Below are positions 15,850 to 27,479 of a DNA stretch of 64,000 bases, one piece after another. The translations under genes and the position numbers were made by a program. The notes beneath the pieces were generated by a model, which was not told where the DNA came from, made no database searches, and saw only the letters and a list, made by a program, of their open reading frames with translations. The DNA is from Lobosporangium transversale (taxonomy: Eukaryota; Mortierellomycota; Mortierellomycetes; Mortierellales; Mortierellaceae): positions 124,001-188,000 of the forward strand of contig NW_019029005.1 in assembly GCF_002105155.1 (NCBI RefSeq). The letters run 5' to 3'. Position 1 is the stretch's first letter, and the number at the start of each line of letters is the position of its first letter.

Positions 15850-16615
15850 GATGGCATTTGAAAGCGTACATCCAGCTATTACGATGATGAATATCCTTCT
15901 CAAAAAAAGACAAAACGAGAGCAATCAGCGTCCTGTGGTTGGTGGCCATTCACGTGATAACATTAAATCACAATAAAAGGTGTTTCCAAGCACATCCCTT
16001 ATCCATCGTTAAACAAAAATATTCGGTTGTCACAACGGAAAATCCCTTGCCGGTGTATGTAAATCCCTACCAACGTAGCTTTCTACAAGAGCTCTTCAAG
16101 ACTACCAAAAGAAGTCAGTTGTGCTATAAGGGTGTCGAATTGAGTTGGCGTATACTTGGACTTATTGAAGCAGAGATTAAAACGAGAATACAGTTACAGA
16201 CTCTTCCTAGCGATGAAGCCGGAATCCAGATCAAGATCTACTGCTAATATACTATGTTAACGAATGTATCCGTGATGGACACATAGAATCATCAATCCTG
16301 GCTTTTCGAATCATTACCAATTAGATCATTAGTATCGAAATTTACGACCGTAATCAAAGCTGATCTCATCGTTGAAGATGAAGTTCTCTTGGAGCGATTC
16401 ACATGCTGTGCCGATATAAAATTTTCACATTAGTTATCTTTCGAGACACTTGCTGTACCATTGTCGATAAAGAAGCCCATCCATGTTATCAATGAGGATT
16501 TTTAGGGGTTCTTGGCTGTCAGAATGGGATCTTATTTAGTGCAGAGGGGTTTGACAGGAGTATTGACGGCTGCAATCATCTCTTAATCTGTCAGTTTCAA
16601 CTTGATAAAATAATT
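15850..16615 (+). pseudogene. degenerate coding remnant, unrecognised
   Basis: A 102-codon frame (15939-16247) contains protein-like sequence (NPLPVYVNPYQRSFLQELFK, VELSWRILGLIEAEIKTRIQ). Protein-like pieces continue in other frames on both sides (HPAITMMNILLKKRQNESNQ before it; VLLERFTCCADIKFSH and LSIKKPIHVINED after it). No intact frame joins them, and I do not recognise the family. It could be a decayed accessory gene or a gene broken by sequence errors. It ends shortly before the promoter of the dehydrogenase gene. Confidence 0.3.
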
Positions 16616-16839
16616 CGTGAAATCTGCGAGTGATCGAGTAGTCGGTCCGTGCCATTATTGGTGGCACTTTTTATTTTTGCTTGCTCACGTACACGCTCGG
16701 ATCGTCACTTCATTCAGATTTTCTCCATTTCTCATGCATTCATTTTTTCCTCTCTTCTTCTCATCTCTACCTCATTTCACTCCATTCCTCTTCTTCTTCA
16801 TAGTTTTCAACCCTATTCGCTTTTATTTCTCACTATATC

Positions 16840-17983
16840 ATGTCATCTATGCAGTCTTCCTCCTTATTTGACGTTAAGGATAAGGTCGTCCTTGTCACTG
16901 GTGGCAGCCGAGGGTAAGGGAGCCTTTGTCTTGCCAAACCGGCTGGCAATCCCTTCTCTTTTTTTTTTCGGAGTACAGAAATTTCCAATCCTATTTTTTT
17001 TTTCTCATATTAACTGAATCTGTTTGATTGCTCTGTTGCTTGAATTCATGCATCATAAATAAAGGATCGGCTTGATGATCGCCCACGGTTTTATCGTCAA
17101 TGGTGCTAAAGTCTATATCTCCTCACGTTCTGCTGGTGTTTGTGACAAGGTTGCAGACGAATTGACAAAGCTGGGGCCCGGCAAATGCATCTCTCTCCCT
17201 GCAGACCTTCAAAGTATGGATGAGGTCAAGAGATTAGTTGCAGAGATTTCAAAGCGAGAGTCAAGTAAGTGGATAGGTGTTAACTAAAATTATTGGATGT
17301 CAGATGGCTGACAAGCATATGGATCACTAAGAGAAACTAACATCTTCAATCTCTTCGATTCTGCAGAGGTCCATGTCTTGGTGAATAATGCTGGTGCGAC
17401 GGTAAATCACCAATATTTGCTGCTTTGATTTAGATTAAGCAAGGTTTACCTATTCCAGCGACCTAATTATTTTATTCTTCCTTTATTGTTATAGTGGGGT
17501 GCTCCTATTGAGTCCTACCCTGATGAAGCGTTTGAGAAAGTTATGAATCTCAACCTGAAGCGTGTCTTCTCCTTGACACAGGCAATGTTACCTCTCTTGG
17601 ACGCTGCAGCCACAGAAAAGACTCCTGCTTCGATCATCAACATTGGATCTGTTGATGGCATCCATGTACCTACCCTTGAGACATATGCCTACTCCGCCTC
17701 CAAGGCAGCTTTGCACCAGATGACACGCGTCTTGGCAGGTCACTTGGGCCACCGCTATATTACCTGTAACGCCATTGCTCCAGGCCCTTTCCAATCCAAG
17801 ATGATGGCAGCTACCTTAAGAGACTTTGGAGAGACCATTGTATCAAACATCCCTATGGGTCGCATTGGTCAGCCTGAGGATATTGCTGCCACCTGCATCT
17901 ATCTTGCTTCCAGAGCCGGTGCCTACACTACTGGGGCTATCATCCCTGTCGACGGCGGCGCCTTGGTCAAGGCGAAGGCCTAA
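16840..17983 (+). CDS. short-chain dehydrogenase/reductase (SDR)
   Basis: NAD(P)-dependent oxidoreductase of the classical SDR family, resembling fungal 3-oxoacyl-ACP reductase-like (RhlG-like) enzymes; the substrate is unknown. Four exons: 16840-16913, 17065-17264, 17367-17401 and 17495-17983, each with GT..AG borders, keep frame throughout. The cofactor motif GGSRGIG (TGxxxGxG type) is split by intron 1. NNAGA is in exon 3. Catalytic residues lie in exon 4: Asn in the NLNLKRVF helix, Ser in INIGSVDG, and Tyr and Lys in YSASK. AIAPGPF and the C-terminal VDGGALVKAKA also fit. Length is about 265 aa, normal for the family. The start MSSMQSSSLFDVKDKVVLV is the first ATG in frame after a pyrimidine-rich leader. 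This is one of the few conserved genes here with no frameshift. It is convergent with the next gene, 145 bp away. Confidence 0.93.
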
Positions 17984-18128
17984 GAGATGTTTTCGCAATA
18001 CATACACCTAATCTATTTAGTAGTTTGAAAAAGCAACCTATGTCTGCCTTGTCTATAAAGTATTATATTTTTATTTTTGTACTATTCTTCATAAGATTGT
18101 TCCTTCTGTTCTTGGTCACCAAAGAAAA

Positions 18129-19024
18129 TCAAAGAGTGATGATACATCCGAGTGCTAGCGCTCCTAAGGCAATGCTCATCTTTTGAAGGATAGCCATTAA
18201 TCCAGCACGCATATTCAAAGATCCTATAACGCCAGCGCCAGCGCCGGTGCTGCTACCAAAGGTCACAAGAGCTGCAGCAGAGCTGGATGATCCCTTCTTT
18301 TCAAGAGGAGCCTGAATACTAACCAAGCCCGCCAGTAATAAATGCTCGGTAGAGTCGTAGGAAGAGCCGGACGCGCAGTTGAGGTCGGGACGGGTGTTCC
18401 TGTTGTCGACACCACTAGAGGGGGAATAATGCTGGTTGTATTAGGTGTAACAATCAATTGTAGCTAGATGATATGAAAGAAAGAAAAAAGAATCAAGGAG
18501 TTAATTAGAGGGCTCTACTACGAAAGATCCAATGTTTGCTGAAAAATAACACACATGAAAAACGTACGTAGTAATCACCAATAGGATAGTCAGCAGCGGT
18601 GACATTCCAGGATTGAACCAAGCGTCTTATAGATAGACCTTTAATATCGGCAATGGTGGTATTGGAGGAACTCTCTGCCTTAGAAATCGAGATATAGGCA
18701 GAGCCTGGTACAACACAAAAATAAAGGATTAGTCAAGTAATAAACAAAAAAAGAAAGAAAAACGAAAGACAATGAGAAATGAGGCTTACTGATAGGCCTT
18801 CCCCCAATCACAGCCGAAATATACACGATTGACTCTTGATAAATGGCCATTCCGTTAGACGGGACGACAGCCAATCCTGGTGTGTTCTGATTTGAGGGTG
18901 GTAGAGGAGCACCCCTAGTCGGAACTGCTGACTGAGTTTGAGCCAGGACCAGTGCCAGTGGTTGGAAACATGCAATTATACCGGCAAGGATTAGCATAAT
19001 TCTGATAGTGTTTGACATCGACAT
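18129..19024 (-). CDS. secreted, probably GPI-anchored cell-wall protein (Kre9/Knh1-like N-terminus)
   Basis: The start at 19024 gives MSMSNTIRIMLILAGIIACF, a clear signal peptide cleaved near LVLAQTQS. The next segment (SNGMAIYQESIVYISAVIGG) is followed by an intron, then SAYISISKAESSNTTIADIK, SWNVTAADYPIGDYYVQLIV and a Ser/Thr/Pro-rich stretch (STTGTPVPTSTARPALPT). The C-terminus has small residues followed by a hydrophobic tail (ILQKMSIALGALALGCIITL), as in GPI-attachment signals. The beta-sandwich-like middle resembles the Kre9/Knh1 N-terminal domain of fungal wall proteins, an inference from pattern only. It has three exons, with one frame change near 18320-18350. The predicted mature protein would sit at the plasma membrane or in the wall. 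Confidence 0.72.
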
Positions 19025-19637
19025 TGACTTTAAGCAAAAAAGTGTGGAGGAAAAAAAAATTATTAGTAGATCGACAGAAGGATTGGAGATGAAGAAGGAC
19101 GGATGAATAAGTGATAGGATGAGGAAACAAATCAATGGGGAGTGTGGTGTTGGGCAGGAAGGGGATCGTTAAGCACTTGCAAGCGAGAGCGTTATGATAA
19201 AGAATGAAAGAAAAGAAAAAAAAGAAATGAAGAGTAGGATGAAGAGTAAGGTGGGGAGAAGAGGAAAAAAAAAAAAAGGATTTTCAGGAAATCAAAAAGA
19301 GAGAAACATGAATATGCCTCTTTCAATTTGCCCGCCGAATGCTTATTTTTTAATAAAGTGTAGACATGAAAAATGGCATGCGCTTCACAAAGTGCTCTCG
19401 AGTGTTTGTTTTTGTGTACAGTTCAATTGTTGATCAAGTCAAGTGAAATGCTAATAAACAGAATTGCTCTTCATAGCAATTCTGTTGGAAGATTGTTTGT
19501 GCAACAAACAACCGTCGTCTTTATTTTTACAATAAGAAAGTGGAGAAGACTTCAAAGTAACTAATAAAAGAACAAGTCTAATCTCTCCAACACAAATGTC
19601 CTGCATAAAATAGAGGCAGCAACAGGCTATTTTTTTT
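19025..19637. other. intergenic, purine-rich
   Basis: Promoter side of the GPI-type gene and 3' flank of TFG1. Contains A/G-rich tracts (19196-19300). No gene seen. Confidence 0.5.
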
Positions 19638-21998
19638 TTACAAGCCTTCCTTCAGCACCAGAATGCCGTCATGAGGTGTTGCTACTTTCTTAACAATAGC
19701 AGCAAGGATATTTTTGTTACGAGGTTCCTTCCGCAGCTTCTTCTTCAAGTCCACAATCAAGTCGCGGGTGGTCACCTGTGGTCGACTCTTGAGTAGCGCT
19801 ATCACTTCTGCCTCTGTAATAAGCATTGAATCTATTTGATCACAAAAAAAAAGTTCTATGTTCATTAAGGAAGTTCATCATAAAGGCAAAATACAAATAA
19901 AAAAACGTAATAAAAGAAGAATACGTTTACCATCTCCAGGTGCTCCAGTATCTGCAGGAGCATTAGCACTTGATGATGGTGCTGATGGTGCCAGCTCATT
20001 AGATCGAGGCTGCTTTCTACTTGGGCCATCATCTGCCGCTTCGTTAGCATCGCCCATTTTCTTACGCTTCTTCTCAACTACCCCAGCCGCAGCAGGGGAG
20101 GATGCAATGCCGTTGCTAGGCAGTTTTGGACTTTGAGAAGATAAAGCCCCAGTCTTGACTGTGAGCTTGATGGTTTACCATTGGCGCTCGCATTGACATT
20201 CCGGGGCGTCGGCATGGGTACTTTAGTCTTGACCGCCTTGGCAGTGACGGGTTTATTGGGTGTGGCAGCTTTGGCAGCGTTCGCCTTCTTGGCAATCAAT
20301 GGCGCCTTAGCATTGGCTTTGCCCTTGCCCTTTTGTTTAGCTGTCTCTTGTGATAAAGGATTCGACTCGTCCTCCTTCTTCATTTCTTTCTCTTTATCAA
20401 CCTCATCTAAGTCAGAATCGGACGAATCTTTATCCTAGGTCGATCAAAAAATAAAGATTCGCATCGAATGAGTTTTTTTTTTTTTTTTTTTTTTTTTTAC
20501 AGAAAGAAACAAATAATGTCATGTGTTTAAGAACTTACACTCGCATATGGATCTTTGTCATCATCACTTGCATAGACCTTGTTCTTTTGCAATTTCAAAA
20601 GAGCTTTTTTAACCGCTTTTCCAGTTTCGGTCAAACGACCCCTATCATCCTCTTCATCCTCATCTTCATCAGAATCCATAGATGGCCCTTGGTTTCTCCG
20701 GGACTGAGGCAATTCCAAAGTGTTTCCAAAGATGAATGGAGCAACAAAAAAAAAAAAAGTCAGCGCATGATAAATGTAGTCCCAGACAGCGCCTCCAATG
20801 TCAACTATCTAGACGTGTTGTCCATGATTATTATTATCATTTTTTTTTTTCGCTCACTTACATCGTCCTTGGCGTCATCTTCAAATCCTGGCATCTCGGC
20901 TGGCATCTCTTCGTCATCTTGCCAGACTTCATCAAAGTCCATTTCATCCACATCACCATGTTTTCCGCGTTTTTTCTTTCGTTCCTTAGCCTCATCTTCG
21001 TCGTATCCAACGTCATCCTCATGATCAACAGTCATCAATTGTTCATGTCCCGCATCCTCTTCAACGCCTTCCTCGCCGTCTTCTGCTTTTGTCTTGTTCT
21101 TGGATCTCATAAGCCATCGGATGTTATTGTTCTGCTTCTGTGACTTTTGATACTATACGTTCGAGAAAAAGAAAAAAATTGAATAAGAACAGTAGGGAAA
21201 CAAGTTTCCAGTGCATGCAATGTGCCTAAACACATTCATTTTACTCTACCTGCTCTTCAGCCTCCTCGGCAGTAAGGGTTGTATATGGAATCTTTGGAGA
21301 GAATTTGTACCACTTATCAGCAGGTACGACTTTAAAACCGTCATCTGAAAACACAAACAGGACATAGTTTGCGTGTTGGCCTCCTTCGAGTTGGCCGGTC
21401 CAGTTGTTTTTACTATCATAGTCCTCAATGACCCAAGGTGCAGCTTCAATCTCCTTTTTCTTCCGTTCTTCTTCATTAGCAATATAAATCTGTCTCGTCC
21501 GCTTCTTAAACAACATCTGTTTATTCCTGACACCGCTCCGCTATAGGGTGCAATCAAGGATGTGTCTGCTCCTGTTGTTGGGCCTGTTGATGGTGCCCCA
21601 GGGGTACCTCCGTTAGCGCCACCTCCTGCCCCTGTGGTGGCGCCATCCTTCTTGTCATCGCCTGTCTTATTATTTTGGTTATTGTATTTGTTTTGATAGT
21701 TATATCCGCGATAGTAATGGTTGGTCTCATTTCGCTTGCGTTGCAACTTGACAGGTGCAGTGAATGTAGATGGGTCCACTTCTTTTGTTCCATGAAAACG
21801 CATAACATGATGCAAGACATCTCGTGAGGTTGAAACCAGCTTATAGTCCGTATGATTCTCAGGTATTGCCTGGGGCGCAGGCTTTTCAATCTTTCGCTTA
21901 ATAGTAGGGCCAGTACCGACGCCTGTGCCTGCCCCGAGGGCTCTGCGCTGCTGTGCACGATTGGTCTGAATAGGTGGACGTGAGCGTAAAAAGGACAT
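19638..21998 (-). CDS. TFG1: transcription initiation factor IIF subunit alpha (RAP74/Tfg1)
   Basis: Large subunit of TFIIF, which binds RNA polymerase II in the preinitiation complex. The start at 21998 gives MSFLRSRPPIQTNRAQQRRA. The N-terminal dimerisation domain follows: HHVMRFHGTKEVDPSTF, then RTRQIYIANEEERKKKEIE, APWVIEDYDSKNNWTGQLEG, YVLFVFSDDGFKVVPADKWY and SPKIPYTTLTAEEAEEQVE, matching the RAP74 N-terminus. The middle is acidic (DEMDFDEVWQDDEEMP, SMDSDEDEDEEDDRG) and then Lys/Ala/Pro-rich. The C-terminal winged helix is ITEAEVIALLKSRPQVTTRD..LAAIVKKVATPHDG, which in the family binds the FCP1 phosphatase. Introns lie around 21145-21240, 20800-20860, 20440-20535 (with poly-T) and 19840-19930. 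One frame change is near 21535, after LIAPYSG. Confidence 0.92.
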
Positions 21999-22059
21999 GA
22001 CAGGATGTGATGTGTGAGATGTGATTTCTTTTTTTTTGTTGCGTTAATGAATCCGCCTT

Positions 22060-22081
22060 TTTTTTTTTTTTTTTTTTTTTC
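22060..22081 (+). repeat. poly-T tract (example of many)
   Basis: About 22 T. Comparable A or T runs of 15-37 nt occur at about 744-762, 886-905, 20470-20498, 24461-24489, 26882-26912, 29853-29872, 30350-30372, 33482-33517, 33568-33590, 36100-36121, 43837-43863, 50578-50604 and 58017-58047, among others. Most are in introns or spacers. Confidence 0.8.
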
Positions 22082-22300
22082 TTTTTTGATTTATTCTTAA
22101 ATGTTTCTCAGATAGACAGTAGATTATACAAATAATACGAATTAATTAAAATAAAAAAAAAGAAAAAGAAGAAAGAGAAAAAAGGTAATGAACAATCATG
22201 CATCAGATCATCCACCTTTATGATAAATGATAAGTGCAGCGCACAGCGATTGCTTTATTTATATTTGTAGGGTGTCACGTGTAAGGAGTATCCAAAAAAG

Positions 22301-22417
22301 CAGAGGGTCAAGCTTGTCGCTCTTTTTGGCTAGGCTCTTTCAAATATAAATGGTTTACTTAACAAAATTCTATAATTGAAAGGACTAACCAAAAAGAGTG
22401 ACAAGCTTGACTCTCTG
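22301..22417. mobile_element. hAT-like MITE, complete copy
   Basis: A 117-bp non-coding element with 33-bp terminal inverted repeats (22301-22333 and 22385-22417, 3 mismatches) that begin CAGAG. The arms continue to pair loosely inward, so the element can fold as a hairpin. It is flanked by caaaaaag (22293-22300) on the left and caaaaag (22418-22424) on the right, an 8-bp target duplication if one A was lost in the run. CAGAG-type ends with 8-bp duplications are typical of hAT elements. A second, inverted, near-identical copy is at 51637-51749. It lies upstream of the TFG1 start, 300 bp away. Confidence 0.8.
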
Positions 22418-22859
22418 CAAAAAGTCACATACACGGGATAGGAGCTCCCAATAGCCTCTATTTGAATAGATATTGTGGCACCTCATTGGTAATTGGGAGA
22501 TCCTTTTTCGTTGTTATCTTCGATTGCGCTGTAGTAGCCGAAAAGGTCGCTTTTAACGCAAAAGGCGAAAAAAATATTTTTTTTACTTTTGGTGCGAGTT
22601 ATACGAAGAACTGGAATAACTCAGAGAAAGCGACTTCGCTACTGCCACGGATGAGTCTGTGCTGATACCAACCTAAAAATTGAGTCCAATATAGCTTATA
22701 TTCATACGTTTTCTGAAGTCCTTCGTATATTGTACCATTCTCCTCTGGATCGGATTAAATGATGAAGCAACTGTTTTCAATATCCATTAACTCCAAGTCA
22801 AACTAAACTCTCTGACAAAGAGCTTGCGGAGCAATTAAAGAACAAAAACAGAGTGTCTA
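22418..22859. other. intergenic, no gene seen
   Basis: Spacer between the MITE and the next small frame. A 67-codon frame (22462-22665) has no recognisable features. Confidence 0.4.
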
Positions 22860-23189
22860 CTACCAATGAACGACCTTTTTACCTTCGTTAGTTGAACAGA
22901 TTTCATCATTATCAAAAGTATCACTGCTCATGTCAATCATGCTATTTGAATCATTATCAAAAATCTGGCTCGCAAGATCCTCAAAATTAATTAGGGGAGG
23001 AGAGTCCTGTAGTAGACTTTTAAAATTCAATGTATGGAAGCTGTGGAGATACAAGCAAATATTCTCCATCCTTTTGTGAACGAGCTCATCGGTCGTATTT
23101 CCCTCCCCTCTGAACATCATCAATTTGTTGTTTGATGGAGGCATTTCCTTATATGTTGTATTTTCGGTTCCACTTGATGAAGATCCCAT
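22860..23189 (-). CDS. small hypothetical acidic protein (109 codons)
   Basis: Open frame from ATG 23189 with a Ser-rich start (MGSSSSGTENTTYKEMPP) and an Asp/Asn/Ser-rich C-terminus (IFDNDSNSMIDMSSDTFDND). No family recognised. The composition is protein-like, and the poly-acid end resembles acidic linkers of accessory proteins elsewhere in the window (53.7 and 60.0 kb). It could be a remnant of a larger gene. No introns are evident, and nothing recognisable lies in the 440 bases beyond its start. Confidence 0.3.
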   Translation of the reverse strand: MGSSSSGTENTTYKEMPPSNNKLMMFRGEGNTTDELVHKRMENICLYLHSFHTLNFKSLLQDSPPLINFEDLASQIFDNDSNSMIDMSSDTFDNDEICSTNEGKKVVHW

Positions 23190-23628
23190 CGAGAAGGCCA
23201 GATTTCTTTCTTTAATCGCTATGCAGGAACATGATTATCAACGATACAATATGACTGAGAATAAATTTACCACAATCTCTATTCGGATCTATGATATTAA
23301 CCAATAGCAAACCTCTAACCTGAACACACTATTTTATTTTAATTCGGCATTGAAGGTGCTGTAACAGGAATGGCACTCAAATAGGTCAATTGGGATATTG
23401 AATAACAAGGCTTTGTCACACAGACACTCTGACACAGCGGTCATGTACACAGATGCCCTTCCTTTAACTTTGTATATCTATCACCAATTTATAGGCCCTA
23501 CTGGAAATTGGAAAGGATCTGAATTGTTCGGGGAAAAACTGTAGAGTCATTTAGCCGAGACTATGTTATTTGCAGTTGGTTGAACATGTATGTGATAAAA
23601 TACAACAGTATATTTATTCATAAAATGT

Positions 23629-25689
23629 TTATCCGCTATGGGAAAACCTCTTCCCTTTAAGGAATCCTCCTCCGCTACCATCACCGTTTTTCCCTAACAG
23701 TGGTCCAAACAACGAAGATCCAGACAGGATCCCACCAGACGAACGTCTGTTGTGCTTGCCTCCATTTCCTTTGCCTGTACCATCAACAGTTAAACTCTTC
23801 TTCATTTTGAGCGTGCCTTCCGGTGGTGGAGCAGCAGATGACCGGATTTGAGATGGTAAAAGCGTAATTGAAGATCGAGTAGAAGATGCGGGCGAAGCTT
23901 CACCTCCTGGTATTGCTGTGGATGCCGCCGATGCTGTTGGTGCTACTGATACTGGCGCGGATGCTATTGAAGAGGGAGATGAGATGGCGGATTCTGCAGG
24001 AAGTGCAGATGTTGCTTCAGCCATGGTCGTAGGTGTATTGTTCGGCAAAAATAGAGACGAAAGTGGTCTCATTTCTCACTAGGACTAGTCCGTCCCGGGA
24101 ACTTTACGCCTGCGTGAATGGTGGCACTTGGAAAAGAGCACTCTGAGAAGACAAAATGCCGTTACTACTGGTGTATGTTTGCATGCTTCTCAAATCAAAA
24201 TCAGAGGCGGACATGTGCACGGGTTGAGCAAAATGAGGTTGGTAGTCAAGCTTTTCGATTGGAAGGAGAGATGAACGGCGCCGGAATATCCCTTTAGATT
24301 TGTTTTTTGACTTTGTCAGCTTGCGCTCTGGACGAACAACGACGACAGGGACGGGAGAATGGTGTAAACAGTATCGTGACACTGAACCTAGTAAAAATCC
24401 TTTGACTGGATTGCGGCCTCTCGTCCCGACTACTAACATGTCTGGTTGGTACAACTTGATCTTTTTTTTTTTTTTTTTTTTTTTTTTTTCAATGCAGTGT
24501 TAATGCTTGACATATTGTAATATGTTGATTCCTCAATGGTAAATATACTTATTGGGTCCTTACCATGTATTGAATGGTATCACGGACATTGCCAACCATG
24601 CATTCAACAACGATACTAAGTTCTCTCCCAGACAGATTCTGCTCGCGGATCGAGGCCATAAGTTTGTTAGCTTCTTCACGAGCTGCACTTTCCTGACCTT
24701 GGAAGGAAGGGATACGTGTTTTTGACACTAGAAAAGTATCGATGAAGGGCCAAGACGTATGTTAAGAACGAGCTGATTCATTAAAAATGATTCGAACAGA
24801 TGTATTTGTTATCTTGGCAATGCATTTTTGTATTCTTATATGCGCCGGTTTATGTAATAATCAATTGTTGCCTTATGACGCCTTTTCGTTTCGAACAAGT
24901 CGTCCTCGAGGACAATGTTCAACCCAAAAATAAACTTACAGGAATCTCTCAGTTCCACAGGGACGACTCGAAGGGCAACTATCTGAATGATGCAATAGAA
25001 CAGAGGAAGGCACGTCAGCTTCGTGTGTGAGATCGATATGGAGGATTGAGCTAGTTTTTCGACTTGTACAAACAGTATGCATGTGTAAAAGATTGAGAAG
25101 TGTCCATAGAATAAAGTACAAATGCTGTCTGGCTCAAGTAAGATGGACCAAACATTCCATAACCCTCTTGTGTTAGAAGAACGATCGGAACAATGATTTC
25201 TCGAACTTTTTATGTCAGATTGTCTCATATTGCAAGGTAAAGAACTCTAAAAACTTTTACCTCATCACCGTCTTCAACCATGTTCTCCATGACCCACTGC
25301 AAAGCATGAGCCGAATACTCATTCAAGTCGGTTCCAACAAGGAATGTTCTACTATGCTTGCCTCTCTTCCAGCTATCAGTCTTTGCCTGAAGCGTAAACG
25401 CGTATTCTGAAGTATCGTCACAGCCAAGTGTATCAAAGCCAACTCGAGAGACATAACCGTCCACAGAAGAAGATCTTTTCTGCTGATTCTTGCTCTGGCT
25501 TTGGATTTGATGGGGCTCAGCAGAATTGTCGATATCAAGTGATGTTGTATTTGATGAAGTGGAATGACGAGGATTGTTTGCTTTTGGGTAAGTAAAGGCT
25601 GCGGTTATCTGGGCATTAGCAATAGTGTTATTCATGGTGAGCGTATTACAATCGCTCATGTCATCTATCTTTGGCGTAGAAATAATCAT
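23629..25689 (-). CDS. universal stress protein (UspA) family
   Basis: Nucleotide-binding stress protein with long disordered flanks, as usual in fungi. The start at 25689 ([20 protein letters not shown]) leads through a Ser/Asn-rich region to the Usp core: [20 protein letters not shown] (first strand and helix), [18 protein letters not shown], then after an intron [15 protein letters not shown] and [17 protein letters not shown], then [20 protein letters not shown]. The ATP-binding signature G-2x-G-9x-G-S is intact ([15 protein letters not shown]), followed by [12 protein letters not shown]. Introns lie at about 24742-25258 and 24453-24562 (with a 29-nt poly-T). The first frame stops at 24104; a Ser/Ala-rich segment (23629-24072, ending [14 protein letters not shown]) in another frame is probably the C-terminus after a one-base error, though it could be a separate ORF. 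Confidence 0.85.
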
Positions 25690-26879
25690 ATTGGAGTCGC
25701 TACCAAGCTGGTTGGAGTAAATTAGTAAAGAGGTAATGCAAGGATGGAATGGAGTATACGGGTAATAGTAAGGAATGAAAGAAACAAGAGGATGAGACAA
25801 CGTTGTAATGGAGGGAAACGGTGGGGTGGGAAGTTGGGAACGACGAAATTTTTTGGACGTGTCTCACAATGTGACCCCATCTTGATGTTGTCGCAGCCCA
25901 ATGCATGGTCTGGATCAATCGATGCTCTCTCTGCCCGCTATCATATTTTGCTAGAATTTGTCCTCCAGATAAACCCTGCAGCATAATATAATTATAACGG
26001 AAAAGGCATGAATGAAAAAGTTTAAAATGTTTCTTGACATGCTCAGCATATTTGTTATTTCTTCATTAGCCACACTTAATCTACCACAAGCATAGGCACA
26101 AGCACAGGCACAGCTAACTATCAACATAGCCATAAGAACACAAACACATAATTATCTGATCAAGGCTACAAGGTTTTCAGGATCAATCCATTCAAGAAGT
26201 AAGGAGATCTTGTTAAAGCAGAAGGAGTACCTGGTTAATTAAATGTGATCGGTCCTTCATTAGTGGCTGGGACATTGGGACTGTTTGTTTTGAAGACCAT
26301 CATCAAATATGCAGCATTTTTTTTTTTTTTTTTTTTCTTTCTTCCTCCTCTTTTCCTCTCCATCCCTTCCGTAGCACCATTAACCTGTGTTTGCAGAGCA
26401 TCCAGGCATTGGGAGACATTTACGCGAAGAAGAGCTCCTTCACGAAACTTTTTCTTTAAAAAAAAAAAAAAGCGTTCCATGAAGCGAGAAGGAGTCCCTT
26501 CCCATATCATATCATTAATTCACAACTAAAACCATTAAACAAAGCACAATTCCTCCACAGTTTAGTCTGATTGCATTATTCTCCATTTCTGTTCAACACA
26601 CAATTCCATTTCTTTTGTGGCGATGGGTGGGTAAGTCATTGTTCTTCTGATCCATTCTTCGTTTCACGTCTTTTTACTCGGCCATTGCTTCTCAGCAGAA
26701 CACCACCCTCAAACTGTACTCAACTTTATTATTGCTCCCTACTTCCTTCGCTTTTCTATCCAAAGTTTATGCCAACACTGTTGTGGTTCTTTGGTGACTT
26801 CCTTATTGTTTTCTAACCTGTCTGATATGTTTCAGTGAAGAAAAACCTCGGATACGATAATTGCAACCACATTGGAGCC

Positions 26880-26915
<36 letters not shown>

Positions 26916-27470
26916 GTCCATACTTGCATTCTGCTATGCTTAATCTGCAGAGTGGAGAGCGCGGGCACCTCAAATCTGGTGCATTATATTTTATTTGTTT
27001 TATTTGCAGAAAGCATTTTTGCATAAAAGGGAGGGTAGCAAGAAACAAAAAAAGTTGCTTTGATCTGATTATCAATCTCACATGAGCACCGTATTTCTTT
27101 ATCTCATGGATGGTGTACACCACACGATCTAACCGACATTTACACTACAAACAACACACTTTTACTTGCCAAACTATACCAAAAAGAGCATCCAATTGAC
27201 GCTTGCTGTCTCATTGAATCGTAGCATTTGTCCTGTGGGAAAAAAAAAGGAAAATAGAAAAGATGCGCTCATGCTTGATAATGAAATATTGGGACTAAGG
27301 TTGAGACATGGGCTTGGGAAAAGTCAATTCTTACTAACATGCTCATATACATGCCACATGTACACTATACACTTCATACTACTCCATAACACAGTATCAA
27401 AGAAACTCGAGTCTTGCTCAACTTCCTAACCCACCCCTACTCGAATGAATCCATAGAATTACTCTTGTAG
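25690..27470. other. intergenic, possible small minus-strand exons
   Basis: Mostly repeats of A/T tracts (26320-26338, 26458-26471, 26882-26912). Around 26240-26470 the minus strand encodes protein-like pieces (ALLRVNVSQCLDALQTQVN, then FKTNSPNVPATNEGPITFN before a stop), separated by a pyrimidine-rich stretch that could be an intron. This may be a small gene, but I cannot place a start or name it. The rest shows no gene. Confidence 0.3.
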
Positions 27471-27479
27471 AGGCTACTG

